Assembly: GCA_005882045.1 (NCBI GenBank)
Contig: VBHO01000029.1
Span: 1-35,167 of the forward strand
Reading direction: 5' to 3'
Source: Chloroflexota bacterium
GTDB taxonomy: Bacteria; Chloroflexota; Dormibacteria; CF-121
Length of the DNA: 35,167 nucleotides
Shown here: in pieces, positions 17,367-25,309 of the stretch
How positions within the stretch are numbered: position 1 is the first letter of the stretch
Layout: each line of letters begins with the position of its first letter
Translations under genes and position numbers: made by a program
The notes under the pieces: generated by a model
The model's database searches: none
Told to the model about the DNA's origin: nothing
The model's input: only the letters and a program-made list of their open reading frames with translations

Positions 17367-18566
17367 ATGCGCCTGCCGCGCCTTCCCCTGGTTACGGCGC
17401 TGGCGCTCCTTTTCTTTTTCGCGTACATCACGGGGATCCGGCTCGCCTACAGCCTGCTGTACGCCCTGGTCCTCCTCTTTGTCGTCAGTTACTTCTGGAG
17501 CCGGCTGGCTGCCGAAAACCTCTTGGTGGAACGGACGAGTCCTGAGGGGCAGTACCAGGTGGGTGACCACTTCGAGGAGCACTTCACGATCGAGAACCGC
17601 TCCTGGATCCCGGTGCCCCTTATCGAGCTGACCGATTTCTCCAACCTGCCGGGATACAACCCGGGGCGCGTCTTCAGCCTCAAGGGCCGGCGCACCCGCC
17701 GCTGGACGTCGCGGGGTCAGTTCAAGCAACGCGGCCTGTTTACTTTTGGCCCGGTCGAGCTGCGCTATGGCGATCCCTTCGGACTTTTCGCGCGGACGCT
17801 GCGCGTCGCCGGCAGCCGGTCGGTGGTCGTCTACCCGATCGTCCGCCCCGTCGGCGCCCTCGATGCGCTGGCTCCGAGCACGGCCGGCAACGAGCAACTG
17901 CGCGGTCGCGTCCTCGACATCCCGCCGAATGCCACCACCATTCGCGAGTACGTCCCGACCGACAGCGTCAAGCGCATCCACTGGGCGTCGTCCGCACGCC
18001 TCGGCCGGCTGATGAGCCGTAGCTTCGAGACCCGCGAAGGGGGAGACGCCTGGATCGTCCTCGACCTCCAGGCCTCGGTCCACGCCGGCGAGGCGCCCGA
18101 GTCCACGCTCGAATATGCGATGAGCCTGGCGGCGTCGATTACGGACGCCGGTCTTCGCCGCGGCGGCGCCATCGGGCTGGTGAGCAATGACAGCCGTCTC
18201 AGCATGATCGAGGCCGCCCGCGGCGACCAGCAGCGCAACAAGCTCTTCGAACACTTTACCTTGGCCCAGGCCGACGGGACCGTGCCGCTCGCCACCTTGC
18301 TGACGTCGCAGCGGCATCAATGGCGGCATCGGGGTGGACTGATCGTGATCACCCCCTCGGCGGATGAGCGCTGGCCGGCGGCGCTGCTCGACCTGGGCGT
18401 GCGCGGCCACCGGAGCTTGATCATCTACCTCGATCCACGCGGATTTGGTGGCACCCAGCCGGGGCTGGCGAGCGCCGGGCGCTGGCGGCAGGCGTTGAAC
18501 TGGTGGATCGTCCGCGGGGCCGATGACCTCGATACCACGGGGGAGCGACCGCTTGCCGCAAGTTAA
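17367..18566 (+). CDS. DUF58 protein with two N-terminal membrane helices
   Basis: 399 residues. Two short helices occupy about residues 8-45. A beta-rich region follows with the typical RRWTSRGQFKQRGLFTFGPVEL and YGDPFGLFARTLRV. The DUF58 signature IREYVPTDSVKRIHWASSARLGRLMSRSFE lies near residue 195, followed by a VWA-like fold beginning WIVLDLQAS with a metal-site-like DLQAS rather than the canonical DxSxS. It is the standard partner of MoxR. It overlaps the next gene by 14 to 44 bases depending on that gene's start. Confidence 0.93.
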   Translation: MRLPRLPLVTALALLFFFAYITGIRLAYSLLYALVLLFVVSYFWSRLAAENLLVERTSPEGQYQVGDHFEEHFTIENRSWIPVPLIELTDFSNLPGYNPGRVFSLKGRRTRRWTSRGQFKQRGLFTFGPVELRYGDPFGLFARTLRVAGSRSVVVYPIVRPVGALDALAPSTAGNEQLRGRVLDIPPNATTIREYVPTDSVKRIHWASSARLGRLMSRSFETREGGDAWIVLDLQASVHAGEAPESTLEYAMSLAASITDAGLRRGGAIGLVSNDSRLSMIEAARGDQQRNKLFEHFTLAQADGTVPLATLLTSQRHQWRHRGGLIVITPSADERWPAALLDLGVRGHRSLIIYLDPRGFGGTQPGLASAGRWRQALNWWIVRGADDLDTTGERPLAAS

Positions 18567-21075
18567 CCCCGCAACCATCGCGCTGCTCGTGGTGGCGCTC
18601 CTCGGCGCCGCCTGGGCCGCGGGCCTGCTTCGGGCGCACTATGAAGACGGCCGCGCGACGCTGCGAGTCACGCGCGCGGGCCGGGTCGTAGTCACGCTCA
18701 ACCTGCGCGACACCTGGCTCTTGCTGACGCTGTCGCTGCTGATGGGCTGGGCGGTCGCGGCCGCGGTCGAGCGGTCGGACTGGGTGCCGGGCTTCGATAC
18801 CCAGGGCCGCCTGGTTCCGGCGCTGGCGCTGACGAGTGTGCTGGGATGGGTGTTCGTGTGCGCGGGCCTTCGTCGCTTCGCCTACGGCATCGCCTCGCTC
18901 GCCGCGGCGCTGCTCTCGCTGGGGTTGTACACGCCGTCGCCCCTGACGAGTGCCGGCCTGACGGTGCCGGCGTTGGCTAAATGGTCGCTGGACCTGCCGG
19001 GGCAGACCAACCTCCTGTTGTTGATGGGCCTGATCTTGATGTTCGCCCTTGCCGGGGTGTGGACCAGTTGGTGGACCTTCCGCCGCCATAACGGGCTGGT
19101 CGCGCTGCTGCCGAGTGGCACCATCCTGGCGGTCGAGATCATCAACGACACCAGTGCCGGCCTGGGCTTCTTTGTGATCGTCTGGCTGGCCGCGGCCGCT
19201 TCCGTCCTCCTCCGCCTCAATTTCGTCGCCCTCAAAGAGAACTGGCGGTCACGACGCCTGCCGCACGCGGCCGATACCGGCTGGACCTTCGGCGAGGTCG
19301 GTGCCGAGGCGACGGTGGCCATTCTTGCCATCGCCTTTCTCATCCTGCCGCCGCTCAGCAGTAGTGACATCAGTGGCGCGCTCATCCCCGGCGTGGTGCA
19401 CGCCGACCTCGCGCACCCCTTCGGAATCGGAAGCGGCTCAGGTCCGGGTGGGGGCATCGGATCGATCGGCTACAGCGAGACGGTTCGACCGGGCACACAA
19501 CTGAAAGCCAAGCCGCAGACCGTGATGCGGGTCAGCGGCGACGCCCCGATCTACGATCCGTACTGGCGCGGCATTGCGCTCGCAGGCTGGGACGGGATCC
19601 AGTGGTACAAGCTCCCCAGCACCCAGCAGGTACCAGTGCGCCAGCAACCGCTGGTGGCCGCCAACGCCACCGTCCCCCGGGATGACCTGCCGTCGGACAG
19701 CCAGCGCATCCAGATCCAGCACGACACGTTCCAGGTGATCGTCCCGCCGGAGCAGACACTCGCCACCGTCTTCAGCGCCGGCGAGATCATTTCCGTCAAC
19801 CAACCCAGCACCGTGCGCGGCATCATGACCGCGGAACCGACGCTTCCGGGCCCGGTACCCGCGCTCGTCAATGTCACGGGCGACAACCTCAGCCCGAGCT
19901 CGTTCGATACCATCGACCAGATCCACCTGTCCAACCGGGTGCGCGCGCCGTACAGCTTCAGCGTCACCGAAGCGGTGCCCAACGCGGCCGTAACCGAGCT
20001 ACAAGGCGCGGGGACCGATTATCCGGCCTGGACCGCGCCCTACATCAGCCTGTATGCGGACGGCGTGAGCGCCAGAGGGTACTCGACCGCTCGCGACGCG
20101 GAAATTGGCGCCCTGGCCCAACAGATCGTGAATGATGCGCATGCGACCACACCGTACGACCAGGCCAAAGCGATCGAGTCCTGGTTTCTCGAAAAGGGAC
20201 GGTTTACGTACACGTTGACCCCGCCGCCGGCACCGGTTGGGGTGCGGCCCCTCGACTACTTCCTCTTCACCAGCAAGAGGGGCTTCTGCCAGGACTTCTC
20301 CACTGCGATGAACGTCATGCTGCGTACCCTCGGGATCCCCAGCCGGCAGATGAGCGGCTTCGGGCAGGGGATCTTCGATGACAAGACCCGCCAGTACATC
20401 GTCAACGCGGTCGACGCCCACAGTTGGGTCGAAGTCTTCTTCCCGGGCTACGGATGGATCCCCTTCGAGGCCACCCCCGACGGCGTCAATGCGCCGATCA
20501 ACCGGCCGGCGACCCGTGAGTTGCTCAATGTCCCGAGCACGCCCTCGACGGAGGCCACGCCCCGTTCCCGTGCGATCCCGAAGGAGCCGGTGGTGGATAC
20601 CGGCGGATCGCAATCGGGCGGCCTGTTTCCCGACATCTTGCGCCAGCTGCTGCTCGGCGGAGCCGGGGTACTTCTGCTCCTGATCATCGGCATCCTGCTG
20701 GCGGCGCGCTGGCTGCTGGCGGTCAAAGACGTCCCCCGCATCTGGCGGCGCCTGCTCTTCCTGGGCGACCGGCTCAACGTCCCGCGCCACCGGGGCGATA
20801 CGCCGCAAGAATTCGGTGGGCGGCTGGCGACCTTCGTGCCACCGCTCGACGAAGAGGTGCGGCGGTTGGCGAACCTCTATACCCGGGCCAGCTTCCGCCG
20901 CGAGGGTCTTTCCGCGGATGAGCTCGCTGACGCGCGGCGCGCCTGGCACCGCATCCGCGGCAGCTACCCGGGGCTGGTGGTCAGCGCCTGGCGCGACGCG
21001 CTGCGCCACGGCCGCGTGGTCAGGGAAGAGGAAGGCGCAGCGTCAGAAAATCCCGAGCCATCACGGCGCCGTTGA
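18523..21075 (+). CDS. Transglutaminase-like membrane protein (TgpA type, DUF3488/DUF4129)
   Basis: 850 residues from ATG 18523; an alternative TTG at 18553 (then PQVNPATIALLVV) would reduce the overlap with the DUF58 gene. The N-terminal third holds about six membrane helices (DUF3488), then a large extracytoplasmic region. A papain-like transglutaminase core follows with GFCQDFSTAMNVMLRTLGIP (Cys589), VDAHSWVEVFFPGYGW (His633) and FEATPDG (Asp653), so the triad is intact. After a Pro/Ser-rich linker and one more helix (about 705-725), a cytoplasmic DUF4129 tail ends the protein. It probably crosslinks or cleaves envelope proteins. Its 3' end overlaps the convergent MBL gene by 56 bases. Confidence 0.92.
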   Translation: MTSIPRGSDRLPQVNPATIALLVVALLGAAWAAGLLRAHYEDGRATLRVTRAGRVVVTLNLRDTWLLLTLSLLMGWAVAAAVERSDWVPGFDTQGRLVPALALTSVLGWVFVCAGLRRFAYGIASLAAALLSLGLYTPSPLTSAGLTVPALAKWSLDLPGQTNLLLLMGLILMFALAGVWTSWWTFRRHNGLVALLPSGTILAVEIINDTSAGLGFFVIVWLAAAASVLLRLNFVALKENWRSRRLPHAADTGWTFGEVGAEATVAILAIAFLILPPLSSSDISGALIPGVVHADLAHPFGIGSGSGPGGGIGSIGYSETVRPGTQLKAKPQTVMRVSGDAPIYDPYWRGIALAGWDGIQWYKLPSTQQVPVRQQPLVAANATVPRDDLPSDSQRIQIQHDTFQVIVPPEQTLATVFSAGEIISVNQPSTVRGIMTAEPTLPGPVPALVNVTGDNLSPSSFDTIDQIHLSNRVRAPYSFSVTEAVPNAAVTELQGAGTDYPAWTAPYISLYADGVSARGYSTARDAEIGALAQQIVNDAHATTPYDQAKAIESWFLEKGRFTYTLTPPPAPVGVRPLDYFLFTSKRGFCQDFSTAMNVMLRTLGIPSRQMSGFGQGIFDDKTRQYIVNAVDAHSWVEVFFPGYGWIPFEATPDGVNAPINRPATRELLNVPSTPSTEATPRSRAIPKEPVVDTGGSQSGGLFPDILRQLLLGGAGVLLLLIIGILLAARWLLAVKDVPRIWRRLLFLGDRLNVPRHRGDTPQEFGGRLATFVPPLDEEVRRLANLYTRASFRREGLSADELADARRAWHRIRGSYPGLVVSAWRDALRHGRVVREEEGAASENPEPSRRR

Positions 21076-21748
21076 CCGATCCCTCGGCGCTCAAGTGGGT
21101 GATGATGAAGCGGGTCGATGGGTACCGCTCCATCAGGTCCTCGACGTCCCGGCGCCCCAGGTGCAGCTCGCCACCCTCTTCGTCGGGGTAGGTCATCTCG
21201 GCGATCACGTGATCGGAGGCCGCTACCAGCGCCTCGAGATCGGCTGACATTTCCGCGTCGCCGCTGTACCCGAGGCGAACGCCGTCGCGTTCGATGGTGA
21301 AGCCCAGGCAATTGAGCTCGCTGACGTGCCGCATGCGAAAGGCGCGGGCGCGGCTGCCGTCGACCTCGAAGGCATCCCCACCGGCGAGCTCGTGCACCGT
21401 CAGCTGCAGCCGTTCCCAGCTGAGACGGCGCATCTTCTCGCCCCAGGCAAAATCGAGCAGCTGCTCGAGGTAGGCGGTCGTTCCGACGGGACCGAAGATG
21501 GTGAGTGGCGATGATGGCTCGTGCAGCAGCACGCGGCCCAGGATCAGCCAGGCGAGTCCGAAGGTATGGTCGGCATGAAAGTGGCTGAGCACCACCGCGC
21601 GCGGCTCATCGAGCGAGACGCCGGCCTTTGGGAGGTGGACGGTGAGCGGGGCGCCGGCATCCAGCAGGATGGTCCGGTCGACCAGGATGCTGGCGTTGTA
21701 TGCGTGGGGGGAGAAGGCCGAACCGGTCCCGAGGAACGTGACCTCCAC
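21020..21748 (-). CDS. MBL-fold metallohydrolase, RNase Z-like
   Basis: 242 residues. It starts MEVTFLGTGSAFSPHAYNAS, then LLDAGAPL and the metal motif LSHFHADHTFGL, GYSGDAEMS with the ligand Asp, and a late FIITHLSAEGS His. The short-loop beta-CASP-free form resembles RNase Z/ElaC relatives, but the flexible exosite arm of true tRNase Z is not seen, so the substrate is open. The start is GTG. The gene is divergent from selD with a 38-base gap and overlaps the transglutaminase gene by 56 bases at its 3' end. Confidence 0.85.
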   Translation of the reverse strand: MEVTFLGTGSAFSPHAYNASILVDRTILLDAGAPLTVHLPKAGVSLDEPRAVVLSHFHADHTFGLAWLILGRVLLHEPSSPLTIFGPVGTTAYLEQLLDFAWGEKMRRLSWERLQLTVHELAGGDAFEVDGSRARAFRMRHVSELNCLGFTIERDGVRLGYSGDAEMSADLEALVAASDHVIAEMTYPDEEGGELHLGRRDVEDLMERYPSTRFIITHLSAEGSVNGAVMARDFLTLRLPLP

Positions 21749-21773
21749 TGACGAGACGGTAACAAATGTCGAG

Positions 21774-21779
21774 TACAGT
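21774..21779 (+). promoter_or_regulatory. -10-like box TACAGT for selD
   Basis: TACAGT lies 7 bases before the ATG at 21787, the same layout as other starts in the window, and supports that ATG as a leaderless start. Confidence 0.4.
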
Positions 21780-21786
21780 GCAGATG

Positions 21787-22836
21787 ATGAGTACCGTGGA
21801 GAAAGTGCGGCTCACGCAGTGGTCGCACGGAGCGGGTTGAGCCTGCAAGATCGGTCCTGAGGACCTGGCTCAGGTCTTGAGCCACTTGCCGACACGGCTC
21901 GACAACCCCGACGTCCTGGTGGGGCAGGAGACCGGCGATGATGCCGCGGTCTACCGGCTTCGGCCGGACCTTGCCCTGGTGGTCACCACCGACTTCTTCA
22001 CGCCCATCGTCGACGATGCCTACACCTTCGGGGCGATCGCCGCGGCTAACGCGCTGAGCGACATCTATGCGATGGGTGCGCAGCCGTTGCTGGCGGTCAA
22101 CCTGGTCGCCTTTCCGATCAAGGAGCTGGGGCCGGCGCTGCTCGCCGACATCCTGCGAGGCGGGCTGGACAAAGTTCGCGAGGCGGGCATCGACATCCTG
22201 GGCGGCCACAGTATCGACGACCACGAACCGAAGTACGGGCTCGCCGTGACTGGCACCGTTCACCCCGACCGGGTGCGCCGCAATCGGGGCGGCCAGCCGG
22301 GCGACCGGCTGGTGCTGACCAAGCCGCTGGGCACCGGCGTCATCAGCACCGCGATCAAGCACCAGGTGGCGCCGCCGGAATCAGCCGCGGCCGCCATCGA
22401 GGGCATGCTCCGGCTCAACCGCGACGCCGCCGACGCGATGGCGACGGTCGAGCTCCATGCCGCCACCGACGTTACCGGCTTCGGCCTGCTCGGGCACCTC
22501 CACTTCATGGCCCGCGCCTCGGGTCTGGCCGCGCGGGTCGAGGCGTCGTCGGTCCCACTCCTTCCGGGAGCCGAGGTGCTGGCGGAGGCGGGGGAGGTCC
22601 CCGGCGGCACGCGATCGAACCAGCGCTTTCTGGCCTCGCGCGTGCGTTGGCCGGCGAACCTGTCCGCGGCCCGTCAGACCCTGCTGTGCGATGCCCAAAC
22701 GTCCGGCGGTCTGCTGCTGGCGGTCCCGGAGAGCGAGTTGGACCGCCTGTTGAGCGCGCTTACGGGGAAAAGGGTGGCCGGCGTCGTGGTCGGCCAGCTG
22801 GCGGAGGGGGACGCGGGCTCCATCCTGGTCGTCTGA
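21787..22836 (+). CDS. selD: Selenide, water dikinase with selenocysteine (UGA) at the active site
   Basis: 349 residues when TGA 21838-21840 is read as selenocysteine 18. The upstream frame gives VRLTQWSHGAG, then UGA, then ACKIGPEDLAQVLSHLP, which aligns with the well-known SelD start (LTQYSHGAGCGCKISP in E. coli); some SelD proteins carry Sec at this Cys. Downstream, GDDAAVY, TTDFFTPIVDD, AAANALSDIYAMGA, LGGHSIDDHEPKYGLAVTG and the glycine-rich ATDVTGFGLLGH complete a full SelD. It makes selenophosphate from selenide and ATP. Stopping at the TGA or starting at the later TTG (21877) would lose the catalytic Sec and Lys. A hairpin that fits a bacterial SECIS follows the TGA. No selA, selB or selC is in the window. 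ATG 21784 and GTG 21778 are other possible starts. Confidence 0.93.
21838..21872 (+). promoter_or_regulatory. Candidate bacterial SECIS hairpin in selD
   Basis: A lower stem UGAGCC/GGCUCA (21838-21843 with 21867-21872) includes the UGA itself. An upper 5-base stem GGUCC/GGACC (21853-21857 with 21861-21865) carries a UGA apical loop with a G in it. The apical loop begins 17 bases after the UGA codon, inside the usual spacing for bacterial SECIS elements that recruit SelB. The 9-by-1 internal asymmetry between the stems is large, so the upper stem is the better-supported part. Confidence 0.6.
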
Positions 22837-22923
22837 GCCCCTCAGCGGCTGGTGACAATGCCGCTACGAGTTGCCGCGGCTGTGCAACGTCAGGATCAGG
22901 CAACATACGTTCAGGTCCCCCTC

Positions 22924-22953
22924 GCACGTATTAGAAGCTGAACATGTACGTGC
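22924..22953. promoter_or_regulatory. Inverted repeat upstream of the second ECF sigma gene
   Basis: Perfect 7-base arms GCACGTA and TACGTGC with a 16-base spacer, ending 41 bases before the -10-like box of the sigma gene. The spacing puts two half-sites on neighbouring faces of the helix, as for a dimeric regulator; the regulator is unknown. Confidence 0.45.
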
Positions 22954-22994
22954 CTGTCCGTGGGAGCCTCATGCCGGTCCGGGTGGAGAGCGCC

Positions 22995-23000
22995 CATAAT
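22995..23000 (+). promoter_or_regulatory. -10-like box CATAAT for the second ECF sigma gene
   Basis: CATAAT, one mismatch from TATAAT, lies 8 bases before the GTG at 23009 with no Shine-Dalgarno sequence, suggesting a leaderless mRNA and fixing the GTG start. Confidence 0.5.
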
Positions 23001-23008
23001 GTCACCCT

Positions 23009-23575
23009 GTGCAACCCCTCGCCAAGGCGGCGTCCGACGACGATCGCCCTCTCATCGAGCGGGTTCGCCGAGGCGACCAGGACGCGGCGCGGATCCTCTT
23101 CGAACGCTACTTCGACCGTATCTACAACTATGCCTACGCCCGCCTCGGAAGGGCAGAGGATGCGGAGGACCTGGCCATCGATACCATGACCCGCAGCCTC
23201 ACCCGTCTGGATCTCTTCCAGGACCAGGGCGTTGCCTTCTCCTCCTGGGTCTACCGGATCGCGCACAACGCGACCATCGACCATTACCGCCGCCAGGGCA
23301 AGGCGACCCTCGTTCCGCTGGAGTCAGCGACCTTGCCGGTGTCGGCGGATCCGTCCGAGCTTGCCGTCGAGCAGCTTTCCAATGAAGACCTGCACGACGC
23401 CTTGCGGGCTTTGACCGACGAGCAGCAGCAGGTCCTGATCCTCCGGTTCTTCCAGGACCTGACGGCCGCGCAGGCGGCCCAGATCATGGGGAAGTCGGTG
23501 GGTGCAGTGCAGGCACTGCAGCACAGGGCGCTGGGCTCGCTCGAGCGTGCCCTGCACGGGAGGGCGAACAATTGA
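23009..23575 (+). CDS. ECF-type RNA polymerase sigma factor
   Basis: 188 residues. Region 2: LIERVRRGDQDAARILFERYFDRIYNYAYARLGRAEDAEDLAIDTM, then FSSWVYRIAHNATIDHYRRQ. Region 4: LRALTDEQQQVLILRFFQDLTAAQAAQIMGKSVGAVQALQHRALGSLERAL. It is coupled by a TTGA overlap to a DUF5667 membrane protein, the arrangement seen in several Chloroflexota and Actinobacteria, where the second gene is thought to restrain the sigma factor. Confidence 0.93.
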   Translation: MQPLAKAASDDDRPLIERVRRGDQDAARILFERYFDRIYNYAYARLGRAEDAEDLAIDTMTRSLTRLDLFQDQGVAFSSWVYRIAHNATIDHYRRQGKATLVPLESATLPVSADPSELAVEQLSNEDLHDALRALTDEQQQVLILRFFQDLTAAQAAQIMGKSVGAVQALQHRALGSLERALHGRANN

Positions 23576-24273
23576 CGGCTGAAATGGAGCGGCTGGAGCG
23601 ACTCGCGGAGCGGCTACGCGCCGTCGACCCGGTGATGCCATCGCCCGGCGCCAAGATTCGCGGTTGGAACCTGGTGCTCGCCGCGGTCGAGCAGTCAGCG
23701 ACCGTCCGGTCGCGGACGCATCCGGTCCGCCGGCTGGTGCTGGCGGCGGTCGCCGCCGCGGTGCTGCTGGTGGCCGGGGCCGTCGCCGCATCTGCCGACA
23801 GCCTCCCGGATTCGGCCCTCTATCCGCTGAAGGGCGTGATGGAGAACGTGCGCGGCGCGCTCGCTTTCAGCCCGTCGGATAAGCTCGCCTACCACCTCGA
23901 TCTCGCCCGGACCCGCCTCACCGAGGCGGAGGCCATGATCGCGCGTCATCGGCTCGACCTCGCTGGCCAGGCGCTCAGCAGCCTCGATGACCAGCTCGAC
24001 GACGCCGCGCTCGTGGTCCAGGCGGAGATGCAAAGCGACCCCGCGCTGGCCGCCAGCCTGGAGAATCGCCTGGTCCAGGCGATCGCCACCCACGACCAGC
24101 AGCTCGCCGGTCTGGAGGGCCAGGTGACCAACCCGGCAGCCATCGCCGCCATCACGCAGGCTCGCGACCGCGCCGCGCAAGCCCTGCAGACGTCGAACGG
24201 CAACCCGAGCGCCTCCCCCGCCGGCAACGGCAAGGGCCCCAGCAGCTCACCTCACCCGACGCCGAAGCACTAA
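23572..24273 (+). CDS. DUF5667 membrane protein, probable anti-sigma partner
   Basis: 233 residues. A cytoplasmic N-terminus of about 50 residues is followed by one membrane helix (about 53-73) and an extracytoplasmic DUF5667 domain, recognised by the conserved PDSALYPLKGVMENVRGALAFSP, continuing into a long helical region with LARTRLTEAEAMI. The last 35 residues are Ser/Pro/Gly/Asn-rich and disordered. The start TTG is inside the sigma gene's stop (TTGA). The topology fits a transmembrane anti-sigma factor, although no zinc motif is visible in the N-terminus. Confidence 0.85.
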   Translation: MTAEMERLERLAERLRAVDPVMPSPGAKIRGWNLVLAAVEQSATVRSRTHPVRRLVLAAVAAAVLLVAGAVAASADSLPDSALYPLKGVMENVRGALAFSPSDKLAYHLDLARTRLTEAEAMIARHRLDLAGQALSSLDDQLDDAALVVQAEMQSDPALAASLENRLVQAIATHDQQLAGLEGQVTNPAAIAAITQARDRAAQALQTSNGNPSASPAGNGKGPSSSPHPTPKH

Positions 24274-24303
24274 CCGCAACCGGCTCGACTCGCTCCCGGT
24301 ACC

Positions 24304-24813
24304 ATGGCCGGGATGCAGCGACGGCGAGCCCTCATGATCGCCGCGGCCATCGCGCTCCTGGTGCTGGTCATCGACCAGGCCAGCAAGGCCTGGGCCCGCG
24401 GCGCCCTGGCACCGGGGCGCGAGGTCACCGTCATCCCGGGCTGGCTCTGGTACCGGCTCGCCAGCAACACGGGCGCCACCCTGGGGTTGGGCTCCGGCCA
24501 CAATGAGGTGTTCGCGGCGCTGGCATTGATCATCGTGGCAGCGATCGCGGTGCTCGCGGTGCGAGGCAACGCCGGCGGCGTCCTTGGCATTGGGGCGCTC
24601 GGCGCGGTGGCCGGCGGCGCCCTCGGCAACCTGGTCGACCGAGTCCGGGTGGGCAGCGTGACCGACTTCATCGAGGTACACGTCTGGCCAACCGACTTCA
24701 ACCTCGCCGACGCCGCGATCCGCATCGGCGTCGTCCTCTTCCTGCTCGCGATCCTGCTGGACTGGACCCGGCGGCCGCGCCGCGCTAGTGTTGGCGCAGG
24801 GAGGGAGCGCTGA
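24304..24813 (+). CDS. lspA: Lipoprotein signal peptidase (signal peptidase II)
   Basis: 169 residues with four membrane helices. The family motifs are DQASKAWARG near residue 22, ASNTGATLGL in the first periplasmic loop, GNLVDRVRVGSVTDFIEV with the first catalytic Asp and FNLADAAIRIG with the second. It cleaves the signal peptide of prolipoproteins after diacylglyceryl transfer. Asn-Thr-Gly-Ala-Thr replaces the common NxGAAFG motif. The stop overlaps a CTG that probably starts the next gene. Confidence 0.93.
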   Translation: MAGMQRRRALMIAAAIALLVLVIDQASKAWARGALAPGREVTVIPGWLWYRLASNTGATLGLGSGHNEVFAALALIIVAAIAVLAVRGNAGGVLGIGALGAVAGGALGNLVDRVRVGSVTDFIEVHVWPTDFNLADAAIRIGVVLFLLAILLDWTRRPRRASVGAGRER

Positions 24814-25271
24814 CCGCTCAGACAACCCACGTTCGCGAGATGGCGGCCAACCTGCTGCTGGGGCGTGCGCTGCAGGCGCTCGACGCCGCCGGTGGCCTGG
24901 TGGTGTTTTGGGATGCCGAGGGCCGCTGGCAGAAGGACGCGTTCAGCCTGGCCGGGCGACCGGACCGGCTCGAGGAGCTGGCTCCGGTGCTCGAAGCCAT
25001 CCTCGAGTGGACCCTTTACACGGAGAAACCCGCCGCCATCGATGACCTTCGGCGCAGTCGATGGGCCCGGCACCTGCTGCATGGGGCGGAGCCGCCGGCA
25101 GGCGCCGTCGCCGCCACGCCAATGGCCCAGCGCGGCACCATCTGGGGGGCGGTCGCCGTCTATCGCGCCGACCCCGTGGTGGGGTCGATCGACCTACTCG
25201 GCGAGCTTGCCGAGCTCGCGACCGAGCCGCTCAGCTCGATCGGGTCCAGCCGTCCAGAAGGGATCGCATAA
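24810..25271 (+). CDS. Small GAF-like domain protein, probable CTG start
   Basis: 153 residues from CTG 24810, which overlaps the lspA stop (CTGA) and has GGAGG 5 bases upstream; the first ordinary start is ATG 24840, 10 codons later and 35 bases from that site. The pattern of an N-terminal helix (LLLGRALQALDAAGGLVVFWDAEG), a middle helix (LAPVLEAILEWTL) and a terminal strand pair (GAVAATPMAQRGTIWGAVAVYR) is that of a GAF domain covering most of the protein. No output domain is attached. Ligand and partner are unknown. Confidence 0.7.
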   Translation: MTAQTTHVREMAANLLLGRALQALDAAGGLVVFWDAEGRWQKDAFSLAGRPDRLEELAPVLEAILEWTLYTEKPAAIDDLRRSRWARHLLHGAEPPAGAVAATPMAQRGTIWGAVAVYRADPVVGSIDLLGELAELATEPLSSIGSSRPEGIA

Positions 25272-25295
25272 CCGAGCTCCCTTGCCGGGCGTCCG

Positions 25296-25301
25296 TATCA
25301 T
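25296..25301 (+). promoter_or_regulatory. -10-like box TATCAT for the M24 aminopeptidase gene
   Basis: TATCAT lies 8 bases before the ATG at 25310 with no Shine-Dalgarno sequence between, so the transcript is probably leaderless. Confidence 0.5.
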
Positions 25302-25309
25302 GAGCCCGA

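Larger units (their letters stand above)
22837..23008. other. Intergenic region between selD and the second ECF sigma gene
   Basis: 172 bases without a convincing gene or tRNA. It holds a hairpin just after selD (AGCGGC/GCCGCT, 22844-22865, no U-tract), the GCACGTA inverted repeat, and the -10-like CATAAT just before the sigma gene. Confidence 0.5.

Noticed and set aside
21877-22836. A shorter selD starting at TTG 21877
   Set aside because: It would lack the HGAG-U-ACK catalytic segment, which is clearly encoded just upstream in the same frame.
22837-23008. A tRNA-Sec gene in the gap after selD
   Set aside because: I found no acceptor stem, no long variable arm and no GGTTCRA-type T-loop there; the hairpins present are short and separate.
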